DNA of 7,194 nt from Methanomethylovorans sp. (GTDB lineage: Archaea; Halobacteriota; Methanosarcinia; Methanosarcinales; Methanosarcinaceae). Of the stretch, positions 1-6,239 are shown in pieces. Both the position numbers and the translations under genes were made by a program. The first letter of the stretch is position 1; every line of letters starts with the position of its first letter. Below the pieces are notes generated by a model. That model ran no database searches and was not told where the DNA came from. It saw only the letters and a list, made by a program, of their open reading frames with translations. The DNA lies in contig JAHFZE010000046.1 of the NCBI GenBank assembly GCA_020854785.1, positions 1 through 7,194 on the forward strand, in the 5' to 3' direction.

Positions 1-888
1 TACTATAAGATCAGGGTCGAACTCCATGGAAGTTCCAAGACCATGACATTCCGGGCAGGCTCCCTGGGGACTGTTGAATGAGAATGCTGAAGGTTCCAGA
101 TCCTCAAAACCAGTGCCACATTCCGGACAGGCCATTTTCTCACTGAAGGTCAGTTCCTCGCCTTCAAGGATCTGTACTGTTACAGTGCCCCCACTCTTTT
201 CCAGGGATGTTTCCACATCTTCGGCAAGCCTTTCCCGAATGCCTTCTTTTATAACAAGCCTATCGACCACAATGTCTATGTTGTGCTTGTAATATCTTCC
301 CAGCTCGATATCCTTAGTTTCTTCAAGAGAGTAGATCTCTCCATCGATACGCACCCTTGAGAAGCCGTCTGACAGCAGGTCGGCCAGCAATTTCTTGTAT
401 TCTCCCTTTCTCTCTCTTACCAGGGGGGCGAGGATGTGGACCTTTGAGCCTTCTTTGATGTTCATTATGCTGTCCACTATCTGGTCCACGCTCTGGGTTT
501 CTATTATCCTGCCACAGTCGGGACAGTGGCGAATACCTATGCGGGCGTACAGAAGTCTCAGGTAATCATATATCTCTGTAACAGTACCAACGGTAGACCT
601 GGGGTTCTTGCTTGTGGTCTTCTGTTCGATGGAAATAGCCGGTGATAAACCCTCTATGTACTCTACGTCGGGTTTTTCCATGAGCCCCAGGAACTGGCGG
701 GCATAGGCTGACAACGATTCAACATATCTGCGCTGCCCCTCGGCATAGATGGTGTCAAAAGCAAGGGACGATTTACCGGAACCACTGAGTCCCGTAATAA
801 CAATGAGCTTATCTCTGGGCAGTGTCAGGTCTATATTCTTCAGGTTGTGCTCCTTAGCTCCTCTGATTATTATATTGTTCAAAGACAT
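1..888 (-). CDS. uvrA: UvrABC excinuclease subunit A, N-terminal part (cut by window edge)
   Basis: UvrA is the ATP-dependent damage-recognition subunit of bacterial-type nucleotide excision repair; it dimerises, loads UvrB on damaged DNA and acts in the cytoplasm. The 296 residues seen start [19 protein letters not shown], a typical UvrA N-terminus. Walker A GLSGSGKS is at 33-40, followed by the family stretch [20 protein letters not shown] at 49-68 and the UvrB-interacting insertion at about 130-245 (RERKGEY near 158-164). The first zinc module is C254-x2-C257-x20-C278-x2-C281. The family is about 940 residues, so roughly two thirds lie beyond the left edge. The reading frame is intact to base 1. 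The ATG at 888 fits the family start, although no strong Shine-Dalgarno precedes it. Archaeal uvrABC is generally regarded as acquired from bacteria. Nothing here shows whether uvrB or uvrC is nearby. Confidence 0.97.
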   Translation of the reverse strand, partial: MSLNNIIIRGAKEHNLKNIDLTLPRDKLIVITGLSGSGKSSLAFDTIYAEGQRRYVESLSAYARQFLGLMEKPDVEYIEGLSPAISIEQKTTSKNPRSTVGTVTEIYDYLRLLYARIGIRHCPDCGRIIETQSVDQIVDSIMNIKEGSKVHILAPLVRERKGEYKKLLADLLSDGFSRVRIDGEIYSLEETKDIELGRYYKHNIDIVVDRLVIKEGIRERLAEDVETSLEKSGGTVTVQILEGEELTFSEKMACPECGTGFEDLEPSAFSFNSPQGACPECHGLGTSMEFDPDLIV

Positions 889-933
889 GGTCGGATACGT
901 CTCTTTATGATGTGTTCAATATCAAAAAACCGT

Positions 934-966
934 GTGGAGCAACGAACTTATCCCCATATGCTCCAC
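934..966. repeat. Inverted repeat in the uvrA leader (8-bp arms, 17-nt loop)
   Basis: The arms GTGGAGCA (934-941) and TGCTCCAC (959-966) are perfect inverted copies. They lie between the likely uvrA TATA box and the uvrA start, so an mRNA starting near 970-975 would carry a hairpin at its very 5' end. It could be an RNA structure or a repressor operator; the sequence alone cannot separate these. Confidence 0.55.
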
Positions 967-992
967 TTTATGCCATTACATCACCTTCGATG

Positions 993-1005
993 ATATTTAA
1001 ATAAT
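993..1005 (-). promoter_or_regulatory. Probable TATA box of uvrA
   Basis: Read on the minus strand, this AT-only core is TTATTTAAATATC, a good archaeal TATA-type element and the best one between uvrA and the upstream small gene. A start about 25 nt downstream would fall near 970-975, giving a leader of roughly 85 nt that contains the inverted repeat at 934-966. Confidence 0.5.
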
Positions 1006-1038
1006 TCGGGGATCCTATGGCAGCAAAAGGTATCCTCC

Positions 1039-1044
1039 AAAAAA
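1039..1044 (-). terminator. Possible oligo(T) terminator of the small membrane protein gene
   Basis: On the minus strand this is a run of six T, about 90 nt downstream of the stop codon of the 50-residue gene and before the uvrA TATA box. Archaeal RNA polymerase can terminate at T-tracts without a hairpin, and none is evident here. It is the only clear T-run in this gap, but six T alone is weak evidence. Confidence 0.3.
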
Positions 1045-1131
1045 TTATCTATAGATTCTTTCTGGTATTATATTCCCGGAACAGTTCATGGAAGAGGATA
1101 TCCTGCTAAGGTATCTCTTCTATGTTATCTG

Positions 1132-1284
1132 TCACAGGAAGAACGTTACTATTGCCAGTATTATAAAGATGATCACAAGCCACTTGGCAACCTGCATTGA
1201 CATTCCGGCAATTCCGCGTGCACCCAATACATACGCAACAACAGCAAGTATCAGGAATAGAACAGCTAATCCTATTAGATCCAT
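1132..1284 (-). CDS. Small two-helix membrane protein, DUF1328/UPF0391 (YtjA-like)
   Basis: This 50-residue protein begins [20 protein letters not shown]. It has a first hydrophobic helix at about 2-20, a short turn GARGIAG at 21-27 and a second helix at about 36-50. That layout, with a Gly/Ala-rich turn followed by AKxxxxIFxxL, matches the DUF1328 (UPF0391) family of 50-60-residue membrane proteins, of which E. coli YtjA is a member; the function is not known. The start is well supported: an AAGGAGTGG ribosome site lies directly upstream and a TATA box about 55 bp upstream. Coding is further supported by the clean two-helix pattern. The overlapping Cys-rich frame on the same strand (1106-1303) lacks this support and is a shadow. 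The gene stands alone between uvrA and the large oxidoreductase. Family assignment is by pattern memory, not by a search. Confidence 0.85.
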   Translation of the reverse strand: MDLIGLAVLFLILAVVAYVLGARGIAGMSMQVAKWLVIIFIILAIVTFFL

Positions 1285-1289
1285 ATTCT

Positions 1290-1298
1290 CCACTCCTT
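1290..1298 (-). promoter_or_regulatory. Strong Shine-Dalgarno for the DUF1328-like gene
   Basis: The minus strand reads AAGGAGTGG, complementary to the archaeal 16S rRNA tail, with the GGAG core 8 nt before the ATG at 1284. This site decides in favour of the 50-residue reading frame over the overlapping frame. Confidence 0.75.
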
Positions 1299-1337
1299 AT
1301 CAAATTCTACTCACTTACAACATATTATATTCAGGAC

Positions 1338-1350
1338 GTTTATAAGTTTC
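1338..1350 (-). promoter_or_regulatory. Probable BRE/TATA box of the DUF1328-like gene
   Basis: The minus strand reads GAAACTTATAAAC: an A-rich BRE-like stretch followed by TTATAAA. A start about 25 nt downstream (near 1317) gives a leader of about 33 nt with the strong ribosome site inside it. This spacing is normal for a methanogen promoter. Confidence 0.6.
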
Positions 1351-1494
1351 TGTTTAAAAAATTTAAAAATTAGCTCAGTGTTTAGAGGAGCTATTGAAAG
1401 TAATTCTTTCAGATGTTAGATCTTTGTATGCATAGTTGAAATCAAATTTATGCATCTGCATCCAACATTACAAAAACTGGAAGTCTATGTCTCC
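1351..1494. other. Non-coding AT-rich spacer with small inverted repeats
   Basis: No coding frame with a ribosome site is seen here. The spacer holds two short inverted repeats: TAGCTC/GAGCTA (1371-1376 and 1388-1393) and TGAAAG/CTTTCA (1395-1400 and 1406-1411). It also has two copies of the self-complementary ATGCAT near 1428-1433 and 1451-1456. No tRNA or recognisable small RNA was found. It lies between the promoter of the DUF1328-like gene and the 3' end of the large oxidoreductase gene. Confidence 0.45.
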
Positions 1495-1524
1495 AAAAAA
1501 GAACAGGCTTTTTAAGTAAAGCCT
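1495..1524 (-). terminator. Hairpin plus T-tract downstream of the FAD/Fe-S oxidoreductase gene
   Basis: The arms AGGCTTT (1505-1511) and AAAGCCT (1518-1524) pair perfectly over 7 bp with a 6-nt loop. On the minus strand the stem is followed by GTTC and six T (1495-1500). It lies 46 nt after the stop codon of the 1015-residue gene, where a terminator is expected. Archaea need mainly the T-tract; the stem may stabilise the mRNA 3' end. Confidence 0.65.
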
Positions 1525-1545
1525 ATTCACCCTTTTCTTTTCCCA

Positions 1546-1566
1546 ATGCAATTTACAAAATTGCAT
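1546..1566 (-). repeat. 9-bp perfect hairpin just after the oxidoreductase stop codon
   Basis: The arms ATGCAATTT (1546-1554) and AAATTGCAT (1558-1566) are perfect inverted copies around a 3-nt loop, starting 3 nt past the stop codon. Together with the terminator-like stem further on, this gives the transcript two stacked 3' hairpins. The stem is AT-rich, and no T-tract follows it directly. Confidence 0.55.
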
Positions 1567-1569
1567 CTT

Positions 1570-4500
1570 TCAATGTGCCTTGATGTAGTCTATCATCTTC
1601 GGTGTAAGCAGAGGTGCTATCTGCGGAAGCATGTTAGGCATCAGGTTCTCCATTGCAGCGGGCATGAGGTCAGGCATCTGCTCCAGCATGTAATCAGGCA
1701 TTGGCACTCTTTTTTCCACTGCCTTAAGCATCTTTGGCATGACCTTCGGCATCAGCGAGGGCATGAGCAAAGGCATCATTTTCGGCATCATGGGCTTCAT
1801 GAGAACATCCATACCAGGTACGTATTTGACTGTCTTCATCATGGCCTGCATGTATGAAGGCATGGCTCCTATCATATCAGGCAGCAGCTCCACCATCATC
1901 TCTGTCATGTTCTCAGGTGCCATGAGGTCTATCATCTTGTCAAAGGTGGCCCATGCAGTAAGAGCAACGTTAGTGGTATCGGGTATGTCATAACCCAGGC
2001 TGCGGGCTGCAAGTGCACCGAGGTCCTGGATCTCCAGGTTCACATTGTTATCCCTTGCAGCAATCCTGAACTGCACCATGCAGCATGGACAAAGAGCGGC
2101 CATTATGTCTGCATCCTGGGCAACGGCCTCCTGCAGACGCACATTCCCTATCTTACCTGCCACCTTCGGTTCATCGATAAGCGTTACCACGGAACCGCAA
2201 CAAAGTGCCTTCTCTCTGTTATGCTCCATTTCCCTGAACTGCACACCTGGTATGGCCTTGAGCAATTCACGGGGAGGCTCATACACACCTGATCCGGCCC
2301 TGCCAATGTGACATGAATCATGCCAGGCGACAACCTTGTTCAGCGGGACCTTGAACTTCGGCTTCAGCACATCCAGCTTACCTACCAGTACTTCCGAATA
2401 ATGTTTTGCTTCAATCTTATATTGCATTCCCAGCTTCTCAGCCCACTGGGGGTAGAGAGTCTTCCACATCAAAAGGCAGGCAGGACATGAAGTGACAACG
2501 GTCTTTACTCCCCTTTTCTGCATGTTCGCTGTGTTCATCTTCATTATTTTCTCGAATATGTCCCATTTACCCGCCACGAGCATCGGTATGCCGCAGCATG
2601 CTTCCTTGTCTCCCAGATACGTGAACTCGATACCAGCCTCGTCAAGAAGGCGTACAGCACCCACAGCTACGTCCTTTTCCACAAAGGATGCCGTACATCC
2701 TGCAAAATAGGCTATCTCTGCCTTATCCTTTATCCTGGCACGGATATCGTTGGGTAGCCAGCCGTCCCTGTCCTTCCTGTAGTTTGCCCAGATGTTCCTT
2801 TCTTTCTCAAGGCTCTGTGCCATGATCTCAAATGGCGGGATGGTCATCATCTTCCTTTTCTGGACAAAGTTCTCCCGAAGTGTCATCCAGGAACGCTCTA
2901 TAGGCAGGTCAAGCTGGCAGTAATGGTCACACATCTCACAAGTGGTACAGGCAAGGAAGGTATCCACCTGTTCCTGGTCCAGATCCGCTCTGCCTGCGAT
3001 GTATTCTTTCAGGAAGAACCACTTTCCTCGGGGGGACTGAGATTCCCAGCCCCTACCGTAGTACTGGTCACACTCTGGCACACAATAACCACACTGAGCA
3101 CAGGTGTAGGCATGGGATAACACATCTTTGGGTATACCTTTCTGGTCGGTGAACTCATGTGCACCAACTCCTGACCGGTTGCCTATGACACGGGCCAAGG
3201 GCTCAAAGCTCTTTGCCATGGAAAGTCCTGTATTCATCAGGGATCTTCCGGTCAGTGTCTCAGGGTTCATTATATCGGCTGGGTCTACCTGCTTTTTAAG
3301 TTCCTGGACCTTTGCCAGTCTATCCCCGAAAACCTTATCAGCATTTTTCGCAAAGTACAGTCCAGATGTGTAGATGCGTCCTCCGTTCTCTTCTGCGATC
3401 TTCACTATACTGATGGCTAGTGGAAATGCCATGTTGAACTTAAAAGAAAGTTCTGAGTGCGGCATAAAACACAGCAGCACTGCCTCGTCGCCTTTGGCAA
3501 CCATGCCTTCCACAAGCACTGTAAGACCTATCTTTTTATTGATCTCCTCAAAAAACTTCCCAATGCTGGAAACAGGCACGATCACTTCTGCGGGAATGAA
3601 AGATGGACCTAGCCTTTTGACCTTCATGGACCTGAACCATTCTTCTGTTTCATGCTCAGCTATCTCATCGGGCAATATCTCTCCGCCTGCTTCTTTAATG
3701 ATGTCTTTGAGAGTACTTACATCCCTGGATCCAGGATAGGCGAAGTTACAGATGTAGGCATTCGGGAGTTCCGGCCTGTGTTCTTCCACCGGTTCTCCAT
3801 AATGTGTCTTTGGAGGTGCCCTGTTCTTCATCTGTGCCCATTCAGGGTTGATGAACGATACCGACCAGAGAGGTACTTTCCGCTCGCCTACCAGGGCGAT
3901 GGCTTTCTGCATGCTCTTAGCATCCGGGAACTTTGCAGATATAGCCGCTGTCTTCTCGAATTCTCTTACCTTCAGAGTGATCTGGGTGATGATACCCATA
4001 GTACCCATGGTACCCACGATCTTTTGCAGTTCGTCTCCTCTGAAATCCTTAATTTCCCCATTAGGAAGTACGACCCTTGCACTTTCCATTGTGTCCTGGG
4101 ACCAACCATACTCATAGCTCCCATATCCCAGACCGTTCTGTGCCAGCCACCCGCCCACTGTTGCAGACATCGCACTGGAAGGCACAGCCTGTACTGCAAG
4201 ACCCTCTTTGTTCAGTTTAGATTCCAGTTTTTCCCAGACGATACCTGCACCCACTGTTACTTTCATGTTCTCTTTATCGATGCTGATGATCTTGTGCATA
4301 GGAGTAACATCTGCAATTATACCACCTTTTGTGGGTATTACACCGCCGTAGCCTGAGGATGCACCTGCCCTCGGCACAATAGCTATTTGGTATTTGCGGG
4401 CAAATTCCATGAGCTTTACAGCCTGTTCCTCGTTCCTTACCTTTACTATGGCTGCAGGTTCTGTTCTTCCCAGGAATGTCTTTACAACAGGTGGCAAAGA

Positions 4501-4617
4501 TCCAACATCATGTGTGTAAAAGTGCCTTTCCTTTCTTTTGAAATTGGCACCTTCCCCAAAAATAGAGGCAAGCTCCTTTTTCTGTAATTCGTTCAGTTCG
4601 TATACTGCTTTTACCAT
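1570..4617 (-). CDS. Large FAD-binding dehydrogenase fused to Fe-S/CCG electron-transfer module, with Met/Pro-rich tail
   Basis: 1015 residues, likely a cytoplasmic or membrane-associated oxidoreductase of the GlcD-GlcF/Dld-like fusion class. The FAD-binding PCMH-type domain is at about 46-220, with flavin loop PRAGASSGYGG at 82-92 and TVGAG at 121-125. An FAD-oxidase C-like domain follows (about 220-455, ending VDPADIMNPETL). Two CxxCxxCxxxC motifs (C506/509/512/516 and C557/560/563/567) should bind two 4Fe-4S clusters. Two full CCG domains follow: C641, CC674-675, C711/C714; and C769, CC806-807, C843/C846. Their spacing fits CX31-39CCX35-36CXXC as in HdrB/HdrD, GlpC and LldE. Residues 898-1015 are a Met/Pro-repeat tail. 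The HxGDGNxH and GEHGIG motifs of D-2-hydroxyacid dehydrogenases are not visible, so a D-lactate dehydrogenase label is unsafe and the substrate is unknown. The start has only a weak GGGG site. It is divergent from pyk and stands alone. Confidence 0.93.
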   Translation of the reverse strand: MVKAVYELNELQKKELASIFGEGANFKRKERHFYTHDVGSLPPVVKTFLGRTEPAAIVKVRNEEQAVKLMEFARKYQIAIVPRAGASSGYGGVIPTKGGIIADVTPMHKIISIDKENMKVTVGAGIVWEKLESKLNKEGLAVQAVPSSAMSATVGGWLAQNGLGYGSYEYGWSQDTMESARVVLPNGEIKDFRGDELQKIVGTMGTMGIITQITLKVREFEKTAAISAKFPDAKSMQKAIALVGERKVPLWSVSFINPEWAQMKNRAPPKTHYGEPVEEHRPELPNAYICNFAYPGSRDVSTLKDIIKEAGGEILPDEIAEHETEEWFRSMKVKRLGPSFIPAEVIVPVSSIGKFFEEINKKIGLTVLVEGMVAKGDEAVLLCFMPHSELSFKFNMAFPLAISIVKIAEENGGRIYTSGLYFAKNADKVFGDRLAKVQELKKQVDPADIMNPETLTGRSLMNTGLSMAKSFEPLARVIGNRSGVGAHEFTDQKGIPKDVLSHAYTCAQCGYCVPECDQYYGRGWESQSPRGKWFFLKEYIAGRADLDQEQVDTFLACTTCEMCDHYCQLDLPIERSWMTLRENFVQKRKMMTIPPFEIMAQSLEKERNIWANYRKDRDGWLPNDIRARIKDKAEIAYFAGCTASFVEKDVAVGAVRLLDEAGIEFTYLGDKEACCGIPMLVAGKWDIFEKIMKMNTANMQKRGVKTVVTSCPACLLMWKTLYPQWAEKLGMQYKIEAKHYSEVLVGKLDVLKPKFKVPLNKVVAWHDSCHIGRAGSGVYEPPRELLKAIPGVQFREMEHNREKALCCGSVVTLIDEPKVAGKIGNVRLQEAVAQDADIMAALCPCCMVQFRIAARDNNVNLEIQDLGALAARSLGYDIPDTTNVALTAWATFDKMIDLMAPENMTEMMVELLPDMIGAMPSYMQAMMKTVKYVPGMDVLMKPMMPKMMPLLMPSLMPKVMPKMLKAVEKRVPMPDYMLEQMPDLMPAAMENLMPNMLPQIAPLLTPKMIDYIKAH
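1736..1800. repeat. 12-bp periodic repeat coding the Met-Pro tail
   Basis: GGCAT recurs exactly every 12 bp at 1736, 1748, 1760, 1772 and 1784. Read on the minus strand each copy gives ATGCC, i.e. Met-Pro every four residues (about M944 to M960). The bases between copies vary, so this is an ageing or selected codon-level repeat, not a fresh perfect tandem array. Confidence 0.7.
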
Positions 4618-4640
4618 ATTTTTACCCCATGTGATGTGAT

Positions 4641-4697
4641 GAATGTATGCAGTACTGATGTTGTACGGCAGTAGTATTTAAATGAATGTAAGTACTG
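4641..4697. repeat. Imperfect direct repeat GAATGTA-AGTACTG flanking the divergent TATA box
   Basis: GAATGTA followed by AGTACTG occurs at 4641-4657 (with a 3-bp insert) and again at 4684-4697. The copies lie on either side of the ATTTAAAT box at 4675-4684. AGTACT is self-complementary, so each copy could bind a dimeric regulator. A further ACGG-x-AGTA pair lies at 4665-4673 and 4715-4723. No known operator is recognised. Confidence 0.4.
4675..4684 (-). promoter_or_regulatory. Probable TATA box of the FAD/Fe-S oxidoreductase gene
   Basis: The minus strand reads CATTTAAATA. A start about 25 nt downstream (near 4653) gives a leader of about 35 nt before the ATG at 4617. The core ATTTAAAT is palindromic and could also fire rightward towards pyk with a leader of about 90 nt. 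Confidence 0.55.
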
Positions 4698-4721
4698 TTG
4701 AAAGAATACGCTGGACGGAAG

Positions 4722-4747
4722 TACCGCATTCGAAACAGTATGCGGTA
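4722..4747. repeat. Inverted repeat TACCGCAT/ATGCGGTA upstream of pyk
   Basis: Perfect 8-bp arms at 4722-4729 and 4740-4747 around a 10-bp spacer, just upstream of the likely pyk core promoter. Arm length and spacing suit an operator for a dimeric helix-turn-helix regulator; it could be a chance palindrome. Confidence 0.45.
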
Positions 4748-4759
4748 ATGATAAAAAGC
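4747..4759 (+). promoter_or_regulatory. Possible TATA element of pyk
   Basis: AATGATAAAAAGC is AT-rich and lies at a distance that would give a leader of about 18 nt before the pyk start. The match to the archaeal TATA consensus is mediocre. The palindromic ATTTAAAT at 4675-4684 is the alternative. Confidence 0.3.
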
Positions 4760-4786
4760 ATCAATGACAATGGTTAATAAATAATT

Positions 4787-4790
4787 GGTG
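4787..4790 (+). promoter_or_regulatory. GGTG ribosome binding site of pyk
   Basis: GGTG, a common archaeal Shine-Dalgarno core, sits 7 nt before the ATG at 4798 and 10 nt before the ATG at 4801. The spacing slightly favours the first of the two adjacent ATG codons. Confidence 0.55.
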
Positions 4791-4797
4791 TGTAGCC

Positions 4798-6237
4798 ATG
4801 ATGCTTGCTGATCATAAGACTAAGATAGTGTGTACTATAGGTCCCTCTTCTTCTTCTGAAGAAGTTCTCAGGGCTTTGATACTTAGAGGTATGAATGTAG
4901 CTCGCCTGAATTTTTCCCATGGTGAGCTTTGCGATCACAGAGAGATCGTCTACAGGATACGGAACATAGCCAGTGAGATGGGGAAAACAGTTGCTATCCT
5001 CGTGGACCTTCCAGGACCTAAGATCAGGGTCGGAAAACTTGCAAAAGAACCCCTTCTTCTCCAGCAGGGAGATACAGTGGTGTTCACGACATCTACAGAA
5101 TCTTCGGACGAGTCTTTCATACCAATAGATTATCCAAAACTTACGGAAAGCATTTCCCCGGGTAGCCTGATCTATATCAATGATGGTTTTCTGCAACTGG
5201 AATGTCTTGAAATAACAGAAAAGCATGTGAAATGTAAGGTTATCGTGGGTGGGGAGCTGACTTCACAAAAAGGTGTGAATCTGCCAGGTTCCAGCGTGTT
5301 CCTGGAACCTGTCACTGAAAAGGATCTGAAGATGATCGATTTCGCCCTCGATGAAGGTCTTGACTGTTTCAGTATATCTTTTATAGAATCTGCGGACGAT
5401 ATAAGAAAGGTGAGAGAATATGCTGCCTCTAAAGGAAAGCAGGTTTTTCTGGTGGCAAAGATAGAAAGGGAGAAAGCGGTCCAGAACATCGATGGCATCC
5501 TCCTTGAAGCAGATGCCATTATGATCGCCAGGGGTGATCTGGGTGTAGAGATCCCTATAGAGGATGTTCCGATAGTTCAGAAGAAGATCATTCACAAGGC
5601 CAACCTTCGTAGCGTCCCTGTGATAACCGCTACGCAGATGCTGGAATCCATGACTTCTAACATACGTCCGACGCGTGCTGAGGCAACGGATGTTGCCAAT
5701 GCTATTATAGATGGTACAGATGCTGTGATGTTGTCAGCTGAGACTGCTGTAGGCAAATATCCTTTGAATACCGTGGAAATGATGGCCAAGATCGCGAAGC
5801 AGACCGAAAAGTGGCGCAGTACGTCTAAAACGGGTATCTACCAGATGAAGAAGGCGATGAGCAAAATGCAGCTACAGATCGATGATATCATATCCCTGCA
5901 GATAAACGAAGCTTTACAGCAACTGCCTATTGAATATGTACTTATTCCTACTGCATCAGGCGAAACCTGCAGACGCATCTCCCGTTTCAGGCCAGATACA
6001 TGGATAATAGGTTTCAGCAGGTATCCGAACACGTGCAACAGTTTGGCCTTCCAGTACGGGGTCCATCCCATATTCGTAGAAGGCAAAGTAACTGATTGGG
6101 AACACACAGCTTTTGAAAAGCTCAAGCAAAACGGCCTTTATGTTCCCGGTGAGCTGATAATAATCACTCAGGGGCAAACAGCGGGTCATGGAAAAAAGGG
6201 AGGAACTAATTTGCTTAAATTCATCCGAATGGAATGA
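4798..6237 (+). CDS. pyk: Pyruvate kinase, potassium-independent type by signature
   Basis: Pyruvate kinase transfers phosphate from PEP to ADP, giving ATP and pyruvate in the cytoplasm. The 479 residues match the usual ~470-480. The family N-terminus KIVCTIGPSS is at 9-18. The barrel motif ARLNFSHG at 35-42 includes the nucleotide/phosphate-binding R36. The catalytic lysine and metal ligand are in AKIE (K221, E223) and ARGDLG (D247). ITATQMLESM (T279) and PTRAEATDVANAIIDGTDAVML form the rest of the active site. The C-terminal domain has PTASGETCRRISRFRP and a GKKGGTN loop near the end. The usual DTKGPEIRTG is here DLPGPKIRVG (70-79): Leu, Lys and Val replace the Thr, Glu and Thr of potassium-dependent enzymes. 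It is divergent from the FAD/Fe-S oxidoreductase gene and its stop lies 2 bp from the msrA stop. Confidence 0.97.
   Translation: MMLADHKTKIVCTIGPSSSSEEVLRALILRGMNVARLNFSHGELCDHREIVYRIRNIASEMGKTVAILVDLPGPKIRVGKLAKEPLLLQQGDTVVFTTSTESSDESFIPIDYPKLTESISPGSLIYINDGFLQLECLEITEKHVKCKVIVGGELTSQKGVNLPGSSVFLEPVTEKDLKMIDFALDEGLDCFSISFIESADDIRKVREYAASKGKQVFLVAKIEREKAVQNIDGILLEADAIMIARGDLGVEIPIEDVPIVQKKIIHKANLRSVPVITATQMLESMTSNIRPTRAEATDVANAIIDGTDAVMLSAETAVGKYPLNTVEMMAKIAKQTEKWRSTSKTGIYQMKKAMSKMQLQIDDIISLQINEALQQLPIEYVLIPTASGETCRRISRFRPDTWIIGFSRYPNTCNSLAFQYGVHPIFVEGKVTDWEHTAFEKLKQNGLYVPGELIIITQGQTAGHGKKGGTNLLKFIRME
6192..6197 (-). terminator. Possible oligo(T) terminator of msrA inside pyk
   Basis: On the minus strand this is six T between C- and CC-rich flanks, about 45 nt downstream of the msrA stop and inside the pyk coding region (encoding GKKGG on the other strand). 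It would make the msrA mRNA overlap the pyk mRNA in antisense. The assignment rests on position and the T-run only. Confidence 0.3.
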
Positions 6238-6239
6238 CC

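Noticed and set aside
968..986. Two-codon upstream frame (ATG GCA TAA) behind AAGGTGAT in front of uvrA, minus strand
   Set aside because: The predicted transcription start (about 970-975) falls inside or after it, so it is probably not in the mRNA; too short to judge.
1088..1345. Frames on both strands overlapping the small membrane protein gene, including a Cys-rich minus frame at 1106-1303
   Set aside because: They lack a ribosome site and a sensible protein pattern, whereas the 50-residue frame has both plus a TATA box.
1546..1857. Plus-strand frame of about 100 residues, very rich in His
   Set aside because: It is the antisense image of the Met-rich tail (ATG read backwards gives CAT, His). 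It has no ribosome site and no family resemblance.
3652..4356. Plus-strand frame of 234 codons
   Set aside because: It lies wholly opposite the well-supported FAD domain, with biased composition and no recognisable motif; a shadow frame.
1570..4617. Naming the large oxidoreductase dld or glcD
   Set aside because: Domain order fits the class, but the substrate-site motifs of those enzymes are not visible, so the symbol would overstate what is known.
4774..4785. TTAATAAATAAT as a pyk TATA box
   Set aside because: Only about 13-24 bp before the start codon; transcription would begin inside the gene.
4774..5226. Minus-strand frame of 150 codons opposite the pyk start
   Set aside because: Opposite a textbook pyruvate kinase N-terminus, with no ribosome site or family pattern.
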